A stretch of DNA of 64,000 nucleotides from an uncultured Bartonella sp. (lineage in GTDB: Bacteria > Pseudomonadota > Alphaproteobacteria > Rhizobiales > Rhizobiaceae): assembly GCA_946478235.1 (NCBI GenBank), contig CAMLBF010000004.1:1-64000 (forward strand). The letters are read 5' to 3'. Positions within the stretch are counted from its first letter, which is position 1; every line of letters begins with the position of its first letter. Below, piece by piece: positions 17,717-26,791 of this stretch. The notes beneath the pieces were generated by a model. The model ran no database searches and was not told the origin of the DNA. It saw only the letters and a list, made by a program, of their open reading frames with translations. A program made the translations under genes and the position numbers.

Positions 17717-18817
17717 TTATGAAAGACTATCTTGATAGTCCTTATAACCAAATTCTCGCTGAACGCGAATAGTTCCATCCAATTCTTTTATTGCAATAGA
17801 TGGCATATTAAGGCCATTGAACCAATTCTTTTTTACCATTGTATATCCAGCGGCATCTTGAAACGATAAGCGATCGCCAACTTTTAGTTTTTCAGGGAAA
17901 TGGAATGTACCAAATACATCACCTGCCAAACAAGACTTTCCGCAAACCATAATTTCATGTGGGCCGGTATTGGGCGCAATTTTGGCATTTTCCCGATAAA
18001 TAAGCAAATCCAGCATGTGGGCTTCAATCGAACTGTCCACAATGGCCAATTCCTTGCCGTTAGACAGGGTATCCAATACACTTACTTCCAGTGTTGTGCT
18101 GTTCGTAATAGATGCTTCTCCAGGTTCCAGATAAACTGTAACACCATAAAGATCAGAAAATCTCTTCAGTCTGTCTGCAAAAGCTTCTAAGGGATAACCG
18201 TTACCGGTAAAGTGGATACCGCCCCCCAAACTAATCCAATCAACATGTTTAAAGAAACTACCGAACTTTTCTTCGATATTGCTTAACATGCTGTCGAAAA
18301 GAGAAAAATCACCATTTTCGCAATTATTGTGTATCATGAAACCATTGACTAAAGGCAATACCATTTCAATTTTTTCATTTTCTCTCTCCCCTAAACGACT
18401 ATAGGGACGTGCAGGATCAGCAAGGTCGAAACTTGAAGAACTTATGCCCGGATTGAGACGTAACCCACGTTTAATATTTTTCGATTGTTGTTCGAATCTC
18501 TGAAGTTGTCCAACTGAATTGAAAATAATTTTATCGGCATAAGTGATTGCTTCATCAATTTCATGATCACTCCATGCTACAGAATAAGCGTGTGTTTCTT
18601 TGCCAAATTTTTCGCGCCCCAAACGTAGTTCATATAGTGATGAGGATGTTGTCCCATCCATATAATCGGCCATAAAATCAAAAACACCCCATGTGGCAAA
18701 GCATTTTAAAGCCAATAACGCCTTTGCACCTGATAAATCCCGCAACCGCGCGATGGTTTCCATATTGCGCAAAAGCTTAGTTTTATCGATAAGATAGTAA
18801 GGCGTTTTTATCATCAT
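17717..18817 (-). CDS. nspC: Carboxynorspermidine/carboxyspermidine decarboxylase
   Basis: A PLP enzyme of the alanine-racemase-fold group IV decarboxylases. I place the start at ATG 18817 (MMIKTPYYLIDKTKLLRNM), since AGGA lies just upstream and family members begin with TPYY at this point; the track's GTG-less extension to 18868 adds an unrelated segment. That gives 366 residues. The PLP lysine is K38 in ALLALKCFA. WISLGGGIHF is the conserved glycine loop and CGKSCLAGDVFG the substrate loop of the second subunit. With the dehydrogenase 58 bases downstream it forms the alternative spermidine pathway. Confidence 0.9.
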   Translation of the reverse strand: MMIKTPYYLIDKTKLLRNMETIARLRDLSGAKALLALKCFATWGVFDFMADYMDGTTSSSLYELRLGREKFGKETHAYSVAWSDHEIDEAITYADKIIFNSVGQLQRFEQQSKNIKRGLRLNPGISSSSFDLADPARPYSRLGERENEKIEMVLPLVNGFMIHNNCENGDFSLFDSMLSNIEEKFGSFFKHVDWISLGGGIHFTGNGYPLEAFADRLKRFSDLYGVTVYLEPGEASITNSTTLEVSVLDTLSNGKELAIVDSSIEAHMLDLLIYRENAKIAPNTGPHEIMVCGKSCLAGDVFGTFHFPEKLKVGDRLSFQDAAGYTMVKKNWFNGLNMPSIAIKELDGTIRVQREFGYKDYQDSLS

Positions 18818-18860
18818 GTTATCCTGAGTAGCGGGTGTATTGATTATAACGAATCCGTGT

Positions 18861-18914
18861 TTAACCATATAGAAAGATAACGCTCAAAGTACAAATAAGT
18901 TATTGGTTAACCAT
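18861..18914 (+). promoter_or_regulatory. Two TTAACCAT boxes in the nspC / BA14K divergent region
   Basis: TTAACCAT occurs at 18861-18868 and 18907-18914 in the same orientation. Both copies are followed by A-rich similar tails (atagaaagata / acaaaaaagata). TTAACCAT is a published CtrA half-site type of alphaproteobacteria. The second copy also lies in a 10-base palindrome, tggttaacca. The boxes lie between the divergent nspC and BA14K genes. Control by CtrA is inferred from the motif only. Confidence 0.4.
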
Positions 18915-18988
18915 ACAAAAAAGATACCCATTTTCAGTTTATGTGTTTGCTATAATTGGTAGCTATCTCATTCTGGGAAGGATTCTCC

Positions 18989-19441
18989 ATGCTTATCAAG
19001 GTTTCTTTGTCTGGTGTTGCTCTTGCTTCAGCTATGTCATTGGTGATGTTTACCTCATCTGGTATTGCAGCGGATCTTTCGGTTGAGGTAGTTGCTGAGG
19101 CAAGCCAAACTGGTGCACCGACATCTATCACCAATAAAAGCAGAGGAGAGTGGAACGGTTTTAAAGGCTATCGCCATTATCGTAATGGTTATCGTAAACA
19201 TACAGATGGTTGGTGGTATCCTGAAGCTGCATTTCAACCAAATGCAAAAGCTGGTGTAGCGAATGAAAGCGTGCAGGCAATTCCTCATAAGCAAAAAGAT
19301 AGTGAAGAAAAGCCATGGCAGATAAAAAGCCATGTCGATTATTGTTCGTCCAAATACAAGACTTACTCAGCCAGCGATAACACATATCAGCCTTTTGAAG
19401 GGGCACGAAAAGCGTGTGTTTCACCCTATTATAAAGGCTGA
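18989..19441 (+). CDS. BA14K-family secreted protein
   Basis: I set the start at ATG 18989 (MLIKVSLSGVALASAMS) because GGGAAGGA precedes it by seven bases; this gives 150 residues with a signal peptide cleaved near GIAAD. The middle is rich in Tyr, His, Arg and Gly (GFKGYRHYRNGYRKH). The C-terminal SHVDYCSSKYKTYSASDNTYQPFEGARKACVSPY segment is the BA14K signature, first known from a 14-kDa Brucella antigen, with two Cys that probably bond. The biochemical role of the family is not established. Brucella work reports immunoreactivity and lectin-like behaviour. Confidence 0.85.
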   Translation: MLIKVSLSGVALASAMSLVMFTSSGIAADLSVEVVAEASQTGAPTSITNKSRGEWNGFKGYRHYRNGYRKHTDGWWYPEAAFQPNAKAGVANESVQAIPHKQKDSEEKPWQIKSHVDYCSSKYKTYSASDNTYQPFEGARKACVSPYYKG

Positions 19442-19550
19442 GCGACCTTCACGAGACGATAAGTCGCATGAGAAGATTTGCTGCTATTATTGAATAGCAA
19501 ATGCGGCTTTGTTAACAGATAACCAAATTTCTACATTTAGCTTTCAAAAA

Positions 19551-19621
19551 GGCTTGCACTCTTTGTGACAAGCCGTCCATTATACGAAAATAGGCGTTAG
19601 CGATTCAGACTGAACGCCCTA
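19551..19621. promoter_or_regulatory. Structured leader upstream of the Mrp operon
   Basis: Two hairpins lie in the 216-base gap before mrpA. The first, 19551-19574, is ggcttgcac / gtg-a-caagcc with loop tcttt. On the minus strand it is followed by TTTTTG, so it could also terminate a leftward transcript. The second, 19591-19621, is taggcgtt / aacgcccta with one bulge, and encloses most of the 11-base palindrome ttcagactgaa. An A-run and the ribosome site follow. This could be a cis-acting RNA or operator for the antiporter; I do not recognise a named riboswitch. Confidence 0.4.
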
Positions 19622-19657
19622 TCTAGAATTAAGACTCAAAAAAAAAAACAGGATGGT

Positions 19658-22585
19658 GTGCGAATAATGACAGTACGGGAAGCAATGTTGATATTGCTGG
19701 TTATACTTCCCTTTGTCGGTAGTGCTATTATCGGTTTTTTTCGCTCAACAGCCAAAAATAATGAAGCTTGGTTTGCAGGTGCAGTGGCTCTTTTAGGCCT
19801 ATTATGCACAATCATGCTTTATCCTGCCATTACGACTGGCAACATAGTTCGCATAGATATTAGCTGGCTACCCCAATGGGGCTTAAATGTCACATTGCGT
19901 ATGGATGGGTTTGCGTGGTTGTTTGCGCTTCTCATTACAGGCATTGGTTTGCTTGTGGTTGTTTATGCACGCTATTACATGGATCCTGCAGATCCAGTAC
20001 CCCGCTTCTTTTCGTTTTTATTAGCCTTTATGGGCTCTATGATGGGCATAGTCCTGTCTGGAAATATTGTTCTTCTTGTTATATTTTGGGAATTAACAAG
20101 CATATTTTCATTTTTGCTCATTGGCTATTGGTACCATAATGCCAGTGCGCGTGATGGCGCACGTATGGCTTTGACCATTACGGGATTTGGTGGTTTTTGC
20201 CTTTTAGTCGGTATGCTTATTATTGGTCATATTGTTGGTAGCTACGACCTAGATATTGTTCTAAAATCCGGCACTATAATTAAAGCAAGTCCGCTTTATC
20301 TACCTGCTTTGCTATGCCTATTATTAGGCGCATTGACCAAAAGCGCACAATTTCCATTCCACTTTTGGTTGCCTAATGCCATGGCAGCGCCCACACCGGT
20401 TTCTGCCTATTTACATTCTGCCACTATGGTAAAAGCCGGCGTGTTTTTATTGGTGCGGTTTTGGCCGGTTTTTGCTGGTACAGAAGAATGGTTCTGGATC
20501 GTGGGCCTAGCTGGTCTGACCACGCTTGTTCTTGGCGCCTATTTTGCAATGTTCCAACAAGACCTGAAAGGTCTGTTGGCTTATTCAACAATTAGCCATC
20601 TTGGATTAATTACCACATTGCTTAGTCTTGCAAGTCCTCTTGCTTGTGTTGCTGCAATTTTTCACATGGTCAACCATGCTATTTTTAAAGCATCGCTATT
20701 TATGGCAGCCGGCATTATTGATCATGAAAGTGGCACGCGCGATATGCGGAAATTGTCTGGTCTTTTCCGTTATATGCCTTTTACCGGTACATTGGCACTT
20801 GTTGCGAGTGCCGCAATGGCTGGTGTTCCACTATTGAATGGCTTTTTATCAAAAGAAATGTTTTTTGCCGAAGCTGTAGAAACAAATATGGAATCGTGGC
20901 TTGATTGGGTAACACCTTATCTGGCAACGATAGCAGGGCTTTTCAGCGTTACATATTCCGTCCGGTTTATTCATGGAGTGTTTTTTGGCGGCAAACCACA
21001 AGATTTGCCCAAGACCCCGCACGAACCACCGCATTTTATGCGCTTTCCAATAGAACTATTGGTATTTTTATGCCTTTTGATCGGGATATTTCCACATTTC
21101 GCAATAGGCCGCATTCTTAAAAATGCAGTTACTGCCGTTTTAGGTGCTGAAACACCACGATATAGTCTCGCTTTATGGCACGGTTTCAATTTACCGCTGA
21201 TTATGAGCATGATTGCGCTGTTTGGTGGCTTCGTGCTGTATGTTTTTGCAAGAAAATATCTCAAATCATGTGAAGGTGGTCCTCCATTCTTCCGGCATTT
21301 GAAAGGCCAACGTATTTTCGAACGTGTTCTTGTGACAATTTCTTGGAAATGGGCGCGTTTTGCCGAGTCATTTCTTTCAACCCGGCGTTTGCAAGTGCAA
21401 GTGCGGTGGATTGTATTGGCACCTATAGTTATCATCGGTCTGGTTATTTATAAGTATGGTCTGATCTCGGCAGGATCTTTGCCATTATTTCCTCTTGATC
21501 TACCATTTCTCATTATTTGGCTGATTGGCGGGACATGCGCCATAGCAGTTGCCTGGCAAGCAAAATTCCATAGATTGGCTTCTCTTGTATTGTTAGGCGC
21601 GACAGGTCTTATGACTTGTGCAACATTTTTGTGGTTATCTGCACCAGATCTTGCCGTGACACAACTTGTTGTCGAAGTTGTAACAACGGTATTGTTATTG
21701 CTTGGTTTGCGCTGGTTGCCCAAGCGGTATGAAAGCCCTGATCTTATAGGAACAAATGGTTGGGTATGGTTGCGCCGTAGTCGTGATCTGCTTATTGCAA
21801 TTATTGGCGGGGGGAGTCTGGCATGGTTATCCTATGCTGTTATGACCCGTCCGCAGGGAGCAACAATATCCGACTATTTTCTGACCCATGCATATTCAGA
21901 TGCGGGTGGGCGAAATGTTGTCAACGTTTTGTTGGTTGATTTCCGTGGTTTTGACACAATGGGAGAAATTACTGTTCTTGCTATTGTTGCACTAACTGTC
22001 TTTGCACTATTGCGCCGTTTCCGTCCGGCGGTTGAAAGTATTGCTGCACCAACGCAACAGCAGATACAAAAGGAATTCGACGAGGCGCAACCTGATCGCG
22101 AGATTGGTGATACGGTTTCTGATTATCTCGCGGTGCCACGTATTATCATGCATTGGCTATTTCCGGTTATTATGGCTTTTGCCGTTTATCTTTTCATGCG
22201 TGGACATGATCTGCCCGGCGGTGGCTTTGCCGGCGGTGTTACAATGGCAATAGGGTTTATTTTGCAGTATGTCGCTTCCGGTACGCGTTGGGTAGAAAGC
22301 CATTTAACTGTTTTGCCATTACGCTGGATGGGATTTGGCATTCTGGCCGCAATGGCAACTGGTATTGGCTCTTGGTTTTTTGGTTATCCGTTTTTAACGT
22401 CATATTTCCAATATACCGAAATTCCACTTATTGGAAAAATGCCTACGGCAACGGCTATGTTTTTTGATTTAGGCGTTTTTTCTCTTGTGGTTGGAGCAAC
22501 GGTGTTGATGTTGATAGCCATAGCGCACCAGTCCATTCGCCATTATCGCGTTGGGAAAAAAGTAATTCGGAAAGAGGGAGAATAA
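19658..22585 (+). CDS. mrpA: Mrp-type Na+/H+ (or K+/H+) antiporter, fused A-B subunit
   Basis: At 975 residues this is the large proton-translocating subunit, related to NuoL, with roughly 20 or more membrane segments. The block QFPFHFWLPNAMAAPTPVSAYLHSATMVKAG is the conserved NuoL/MrpA core. From about residue 825 a MnhB domain is fused (GHDLPGGGFAGGVTMAIGF), as in the Pha systems of rhizobia, so the operon has six genes rather than seven. The start is uncertain: GTG 19658 is close to AGGA (4 bases), while ATG 19667 is 13 bases away. The complex expels cations in exchange for protons at alkaline pH. Confidence 0.93.
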   Translation: MRIMTVREAMLILLVILPFVGSAIIGFFRSTAKNNEAWFAGAVALLGLLCTIMLYPAITTGNIVRIDISWLPQWGLNVTLRMDGFAWLFALLITGIGLLVVVYARYYMDPADPVPRFFSFLLAFMGSMMGIVLSGNIVLLVIFWELTSIFSFLLIGYWYHNASARDGARMALTITGFGGFCLLVGMLIIGHIVGSYDLDIVLKSGTIIKASPLYLPALLCLLLGALTKSAQFPFHFWLPNAMAAPTPVSAYLHSATMVKAGVFLLVRFWPVFAGTEEWFWIVGLAGLTTLVLGAYFAMFQQDLKGLLAYSTISHLGLITTLLSLASPLACVAAIFHMVNHAIFKASLFMAAGIIDHESGTRDMRKLSGLFRYMPFTGTLALVASAAMAGVPLLNGFLSKEMFFAEAVETNMESWLDWVTPYLATIAGLFSVTYSVRFIHGVFFGGKPQDLPKTPHEPPHFMRFPIELLVFLCLLIGIFPHFAIGRILKNAVTAVLGAETPRYSLALWHGFNLPLIMSMIALFGGFVLYVFARKYLKSCEGGPPFFRHLKGQRIFERVLVTISWKWARFAESFLSTRRLQVQVRWIVLAPIVIIGLVIYKYGLISAGSLPLFPLDLPFLIIWLIGGTCAIAVAWQAKFHRLASLVLLGATGLMTCATFLWLSAPDLAVTQLVVEVVTTVLLLLGLRWLPKRYESPDLIGTNGWVWLRRSRDLLIAIIGGGSLAWLSYAVMTRPQGATISDYFLTHAYSDAGGRNVVNVLLVDFRGFDTMGEITVLAIVALTVFALLRRFRPAVESIAAPTQQQIQKEFDEAQPDREIGDTVSDYLAVPRIIMHWLFPVIMAFAVYLFMRGHDLPGGGFAGGVTMAIGFILQYVASGTRWVESHLTVLPLRWMGFGILAAMATGIGSWFFGYPFLTSYFQYTEIPLIGKMPTATAMFFDLGVFSLVVGATVLMLIAIAHQSIRHYRVGKKVIRKEGE

Positions 22586-22586
22586 T

Positions 22587-22928
22587 ATGGAAATCGTTCT
22601 TTCTCTTGCCATAGGTGTTCTTGCCGGAGCAGGAATATGGCTTATTTTGCGTCCAAGAACATTTCAGCTTATTATCGGCCTGTCACTGATTTCCTATGCG
22701 GTTAATCTATTCATATTTTCAATGGGGCGCCCACGTTCAAACTCTGCACCTATTGTTGATCCAACAAAGATTATCAATCCGGCAAATTATGTCGATCCGC
22801 TTCCTCTAGCGCTTGTGCTTACTGCTATTGTGATTGGATTTGCAACGGCTGCGCTTTTTCTTGTTATTTTGTTGGTATCGCGTGGGCTTACTGGGTCTGA
22901 CCATGTCGATGGGCGGGAGAAAAAATAG
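22587..22928 (+). CDS. mrpC: Mrp antiporter subunit C
   Basis: A 113-residue membrane protein related to NuoK, with three hydrophobic segments. The run RPRTFQLIIGLSLISYAVNLFIFSMGR is the conserved MrpC core, and DPLPLALVLTAIVIGFATAALFL forms the last helix with the usual PLPQALVLTAIVI-like motif. It starts two bases after mrpA and shares its last base with the GTG of mrpD. It is an obligatory part of the hetero-oligomeric antiporter. Confidence 0.92.
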   Translation: MEIVLSLAIGVLAGAGIWLILRPRTFQLIIGLSLISYAVNLFIFSMGRPRSNSAPIVDPTKIINPANYVDPLPLALVLTAIVIGFATAALFLVILLVSRGLTGSDHVDGREKK

Positions 22929-24550
22929 TGGCTAATTTTCTTCATCACCTCATTATTTTCCCTATTTTACTGCCTATCGCAACGGGTGCCTTATTATTGT
23001 TTTATGATGAAAGGCATCGCCGGTTAAAATCATCTATCAGCATCATTTCTATTGGCTTGTTGGTCTTAACAGCAATGCTATTGGTTGCACGGGCAATTGA
23101 AATATCTCCGCAAGCAGAAGTTTATGCGCTGGGTAATTGGGTTGCACCTTTTGGTATTACTTTGGTTCTTGATCGGCTAAGTGCCTTGATGGTTCTGCTT
23201 TCCAGCATTCTGGGTGTTGCATCATTAGTGTTTTCACTTGCCCATTGGTATAAGGTTGGTCCGCATTTCCATTCCCTTATGCAGTTCATGATAGCGGGTG
23301 TTAATGGTGCTTTTTTAACCGGTGATTTGTTCAATCTTTTTGTATTTTTTGAGGTTATGCTAACAGCTTCCTATGCTTTGGCATTGCACGGGTCAGGTCA
23401 GGCGCGTGTGCGATCTGGCATGCATTATGTTGTCATTAATCTGTTGGCATCATCGTTTTTTCTTATTGGGGCTGCGCTTATTTACGGTGTTGCCGGCACA
23501 TTGAATATGGCGGATCTTGCAATGAAACTTGCAATATTACCGGTGGAAGATCGCATTATCTTTGAAACGGGAGCAGCAATATTAGGATTGGCTTTTGTTG
23601 TCAAAGCAGGTATGTGGCCACTTAATTTCTGGCTTACACCAACTTACAGCGCTGTGGCAGCACCTGTTGGGGCATCTTTTGCCATTTTAAGTAAAGTTGG
23701 GATTTATGTTATTTTAAGGCTTACACTGCTGGTATTTGGACCAGAAAGCGGAGCTTTTGCTGGTTTTGGTAATGATGTATTGTTTTACGGTGGACTTGCA
23801 ACGCTTATTTTTGGTTTTATTGGTGTTCTTGCCAGTCAGGCACTTGGACGCCTCGCCTCATATAGTGTGCTTGTATCGTCCGGCACATTGATGGCTGCAG
23901 TCGGCACAGGTAACTCTTCCCTCACAGCGGGGGCTCTTTTTTATATGGTTTCATCAACGCTGTCGCTTGCAGCATTTTTTCTATTGGTCGAGTTGGTCGA
24001 ACGTAGTCAGGATACAGCGGCCAATGTCTTGGCTGTGACGATGGAAGTTTATGGTGACGATGAAGAAGAAGAAGCCGATGAAGTGGGAACATACATTCCA
24101 GCAACTTTGGCAATTTTGGGCGCTTGCTTTGGCATAACCGCAATTCTTATCATCGGAATGCCACCCTTTTCAGGGTTTGTTGCAAAATTTATGATGATTA
24201 CCGGTGTATTCAATCCAGATGGTCTTGAGGCAAATGGATATATGCCACAACTTCGCGATTGGGTATTTGTTGCGTTTGTCATTTTGTCTGGATTTGCAGC
24301 ACTTATCGCAATGACACGCACGGGTATACGGACGTTTTGGGCATCGATTGAAGGTAAGATTCCTCGTGTGCAAGTTATCGAATTTGCGCCAGTGGCCGGC
24401 TTATTGGCGCTTTGTTTGATTTTGACAATAGGGGCAGGTCCAGTTGCCGATTATATGACAGCTGCGGCCGACGAATTACATAATCCAAAAGATTATATCA
24501 AAAGCGTATTGCCTAATGCTGTTGTAAAGAGTGGAGCGAATATTCAATGA
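22928..24550 (+). CDS. mrpD: Mrp antiporter subunit D
   Basis: A 540-residue, NuoN/NuoM-like membrane subunit. Conserved elements include the VKAGMWPLNFWLTPTYSAVAAPVGASFAIL segment, equivalent to the proton-channel half, and MMPPFSGFVAKF-like GMPPFSGFVAKFMMI later. An unusual acidic loop DDEEEEADE near residue 378 is predicted to be extramembrane. It starts with GTG at 22928, overlapping the mrpC stop (TAGTG), with GGGAG upstream. It carries one of the two putative transmembrane proton/cation pathways of the complex. Confidence 0.92.
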   Translation: MANFLHHLIIFPILLPIATGALLLFYDERHRRLKSSISIISIGLLVLTAMLLVARAIEISPQAEVYALGNWVAPFGITLVLDRLSALMVLLSSILGVASLVFSLAHWYKVGPHFHSLMQFMIAGVNGAFLTGDLFNLFVFFEVMLTASYALALHGSGQARVRSGMHYVVINLLASSFFLIGAALIYGVAGTLNMADLAMKLAILPVEDRIIFETGAAILGLAFVVKAGMWPLNFWLTPTYSAVAAPVGASFAILSKVGIYVILRLTLLVFGPESGAFAGFGNDVLFYGGLATLIFGFIGVLASQALGRLASYSVLVSSGTLMAAVGTGNSSLTAGALFYMVSSTLSLAAFFLLVELVERSQDTAANVLAVTMEVYGDDEEEEADEVGTYIPATLAILGACFGITAILIIGMPPFSGFVAKFMMITGVFNPDGLEANGYMPQLRDWVFVAFVILSGFAALIAMTRTGIRTFWASIEGKIPRVQVIEFAPVAGLLALCLILTIGAGPVADYMTAAADELHNPKDYIKSVLPNAVVKSGANIQ

Positions 24551-25032
24551 AGTATTTGTTGCCTTATCCACTTTTAACGCTTTCTATCCTTATCATGTGG
24601 ATGGTTCTGAATGGGTTTTCTCTAGGCCAAGGCTTGATAGGTGTGATTGTCGGATTGTTCGGCGGCTTTCTTATGCGCTTATTACAACCGGAAAAAGTGC
24701 ATATTCATAGTTGGTCAGCAATTGTCCGACTATTCTTTTGTGTTCTTATAGATGTTACGACATCAAATATAACTGTTGCGCGGCATATTCTATTTGGTGG
24801 TATAAAGCGGCATAATTCTGGTTTTGTTACCATTCCGTTGACGCTGAAAAATAGAACAGGTCTTGCTGTCTTATCCTGTATTATGACAGCATCTCCTGGC
24901 ACAGCATGGATTTCCTATAACAGCAAAAATAATGATCTTCTGATTCATGTTCTTGACCTTTCTGATGGTCAAGATTGGGAGAAGTTTATTAAACGCCGTT
25001 ATGAAACGCTACTTATGGAGATATTCCAATGA
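24547..25032 (+). CDS. mrpE: Mrp antiporter subunit E
   Basis: A 161-residue protein with two hydrophobic segments near the N-terminus and a soluble C-terminal part. VTIPLTLKNRTGLAVLSCIMTASPGTAWI is the MnhE-family hallmark (leading to SPGT). It overlaps mrpD by four bases (ATGA) and mrpF by four bases. In characterised systems this subunit is needed for assembly or full activity rather than being the transporter itself. Confidence 0.92.
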   Translation: MKYLLPYPLLTLSILIMWMVLNGFSLGQGLIGVIVGLFGGFLMRLLQPEKVHIHSWSAIVRLFFCVLIDVTTSNITVARHILFGGIKRHNSGFVTIPLTLKNRTGLAVLSCIMTASPGTAWISYNSKNNDLLIHVLDLSDGQDWEKFIKRRYETLLMEIFQ

Positions 25033-25310
25033 GTATAGTCATTCTCTACTGGGGTATTAACTTGTCGCAATTATTGCTGGGGCTAGCGATGATCTTGGCT
25101 GTGTTGAGGCTGTTGAAGGGTCCCCGCGCACAAGATCGTGTTGTTGGACTGGACACTCTTTATGCCACAACAATGATGCTGTTTGTGACTTTTGGTATGC
25201 GATCGGGTACCACAATTTATTTTGATGCGGCTTTGGTTATTGGGCTTTTAGGCTTTGTGTCGAGTGCAGCGCTTGCAAAATTTCTTATGCGTGGTGAGGT
25301 GATAGAATGA
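25029..25310 (+). CDS. mrpF: Mrp antiporter subunit F
   Basis: A 93-residue subunit with three hydrophobic segments. The RLLKGPRAQDRVVGLDTLYATTMMLFV block with its buried Asp residues is typical of MrpF, a short membrane subunit that pairs with MrpG. It overlaps both neighbours by four bases, as is usual for the translationally coupled mrp genes. Confidence 0.92.
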   Translation: MSIVILYWGINLSQLLLGLAMILAVLRLLKGPRAQDRVVGLDTLYATTMMLFVTFGMRSGTTIYFDAALVIGLLGFVSSAALAKFLMRGEVIE

Positions 25311-25729
25311 CAGATGAACTTCCTCTTTGGCTCGCTATCACCATTACAGCATTTTTACTGTGGGGATCAGGCCTGACCTTGATTGGTGCCATTGGTCTTA
25401 CACGCGGAAAAACCTTTTATGACCGTTTGCATATGCCAACTTTAGGAACAAGCTGGGGCGTTGGTGGAATTATCATTGCATCTATCATTTATTCAACGAT
25501 GGTTGAACACAGACTGGTTTCACACGAGCTTTTATTAGCTATTTTTCTTATTGTGACGACACCGGTAACATTGATGCTACTTTCACGTGCTGCCATGCAA
25601 CGCGATCAATCTTCAAATTCGCCTGAAGTGCCAAGCGAGCTGCGTTATCGTGAACTCAATGATAACTTAGTAACAGCGACAAATTTGGAAGAACCAGTCG
25701 ATACTGTCGCACAAGATCCGAAAGCATAA
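25307..25729 (+). CDS. mrpG: Mrp antiporter subunit G
   Basis: The last gene of the operon, 140 residues, with three hydrophobic segments. GSGLTLIGAIGLTRGKTFYDRLHMPTLGTSWG is the MnhG/PhaG hallmark. The C-terminal tail of about 45 residues after LLSRAAMQRDQ is hydrophilic and probably disordered. A convergent terminator-like hairpin follows between this gene and tyrC. Confidence 0.92.
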   Translation: MTDELPLWLAITITAFLLWGSGLTLIGAIGLTRGKTFYDRLHMPTLGTSWGVGGIIIASIIYSTMVEHRLVSHELLLAIFLIVTTPVTLMLLSRAAMQRDQSSNSPEVPSELRYRELNDNLVTATNLEEPVDTVAQDPKA

Positions 25730-25800
25730 GAAACTGTAAGAAGCTGATTAGGGAATTCGGAGACGTTATTTTAAAAACAGTTTTTGTTAAAAATAGCAGA

Positions 25801-25831
25801 AAGCGCACCATTTTTATAAAATGATGCGCTT
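25801..25831. terminator. Bidirectional hairpin between mrpG and tyrC
   Basis: Stem aagcgca-c-catttt / aaaatg-a-tgcgctt, 13 pairs with one mismatch and loop tat, placed between convergent genes. T-rich DNA lies on both sides (tctgctattttt on the minus strand), so it probably ends both transcripts. Confidence 0.7.
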
Positions 25832-25842
25832 CATGAAATATC

Positions 25843-26787
25843 TTATTTTTTCACGTTGTTTACATGTTTACTTGTAACTTGTCGTCCAAAATTTGGAACG
25901 TCAACTTCTTGTCCAGCCTCAATAATGCCTCGTCTTACAGCGCGTGTGCGTGTAAACAAATTGAACAATGCTTCACCATCACCCCAACGAATTGCACGTT
26001 GCAATGATGCAAGGTCTTCACTGAACCGCCCCAACATTTCAATGATCGCATCCTTATTGTTTAAGCATATATCACGCCACATTGTTGGGTCAGAAGAGGC
26101 AAGGCGCGTAAAGTCGCGAAAGCCAGAAGCAGAATAAGCAATCACTTCTGAATTTGTGACTTTTTCTAAGTCACTGGCGGTACCAACAATATTATAAGCA
26201 ATAAGATGGGGAAGGTGAGAGGTGATCGCCAAGACAAGATCATGATGCTCTGGATCCATTTGATCCACTTTAGCACCACAAGCCTGCCAAAACTGCGTCA
26301 ACTTTTCCAATGCTTCATCATTTGTGTTGGGGAGAGGCGTCAGAATACACCAACGATTGATAAAAAGATCGGCAAAACCCGCATCTGGTCCTGAACACTC
26401 TGTTCCTGCGATTGGGTGCCCAGGGATAAAATGAACCGTACTGGGCAACTCTGGCTTCATCTGGCGAATAACCGAAGCTTTGGTTGAACCAACATCAGTA
26501 ACAAGCGCACCCGGTTTCAAATGCTGCGAGATTTCTTTGGCAACATAACCCGATGAACCTACCGGAACCGAAACAATGACCAAATCGGCATTTTCAACAG
26601 CTTTGCTATTATCTGTTGTATAACTGTCACCCAAATCAAGTTCACGCGCGCGTTCCAGTGTTGTACCGGTTCGCGTTGCAATGGCGATATGGTCGGCCAA
26701 TTTTTTTTGCCTGATAACACGTGCAAGCGAAGAGCCAATTAAGCCGATACCGATAAGTGCTATTTTATTAAATTTAACGTCTGCCAT
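25843..26787 (-). CDS. tyrC: Prephenate/arogenate (cyclohexadienyl) dehydrogenase
   Basis: NAD(P)-dependent oxidative decarboxylation of prephenate or arogenate in tyrosine synthesis. The 314-residue protein opens with a Rossmann motif (IALIGIGLIGSSLARVIR). FIPGHPIAGTECSGPDAGF includes the catalytic-site HPIAGTE motif, and VLAITSHLPHLIAYNIVG is the second family motif of the all-helical dimerisation domain. It lies four bases after hisC, whose broad-specificity aminotransferase product could also serve the aromatic pathway; that pairing is standard in rhizobia. Confidence 0.93.
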   Translation of the reverse strand: MADVKFNKIALIGIGLIGSSLARVIRQKKLADHIAIATRTGTTLERARELDLGDSYTTDNSKAVENADLVIVSVPVGSSGYVAKEISQHLKPGALVTDVGSTKASVIRQMKPELPSTVHFIPGHPIAGTECSGPDAGFADLFINRWCILTPLPNTNDEALEKLTQFWQACGAKVDQMDPEHHDLVLAITSHLPHLIAYNIVGTASDLEKVTNSEVIAYSASGFRDFTRLASSDPTMWRDICLNNKDAIIEMLGRFSEDLASLQRAIRWGDGEALFNLFTRTRAVRRGIIEAGQEVDVPNFGRQVTSKHVNNVKK

Positions 26788-26791
26788 TTTT

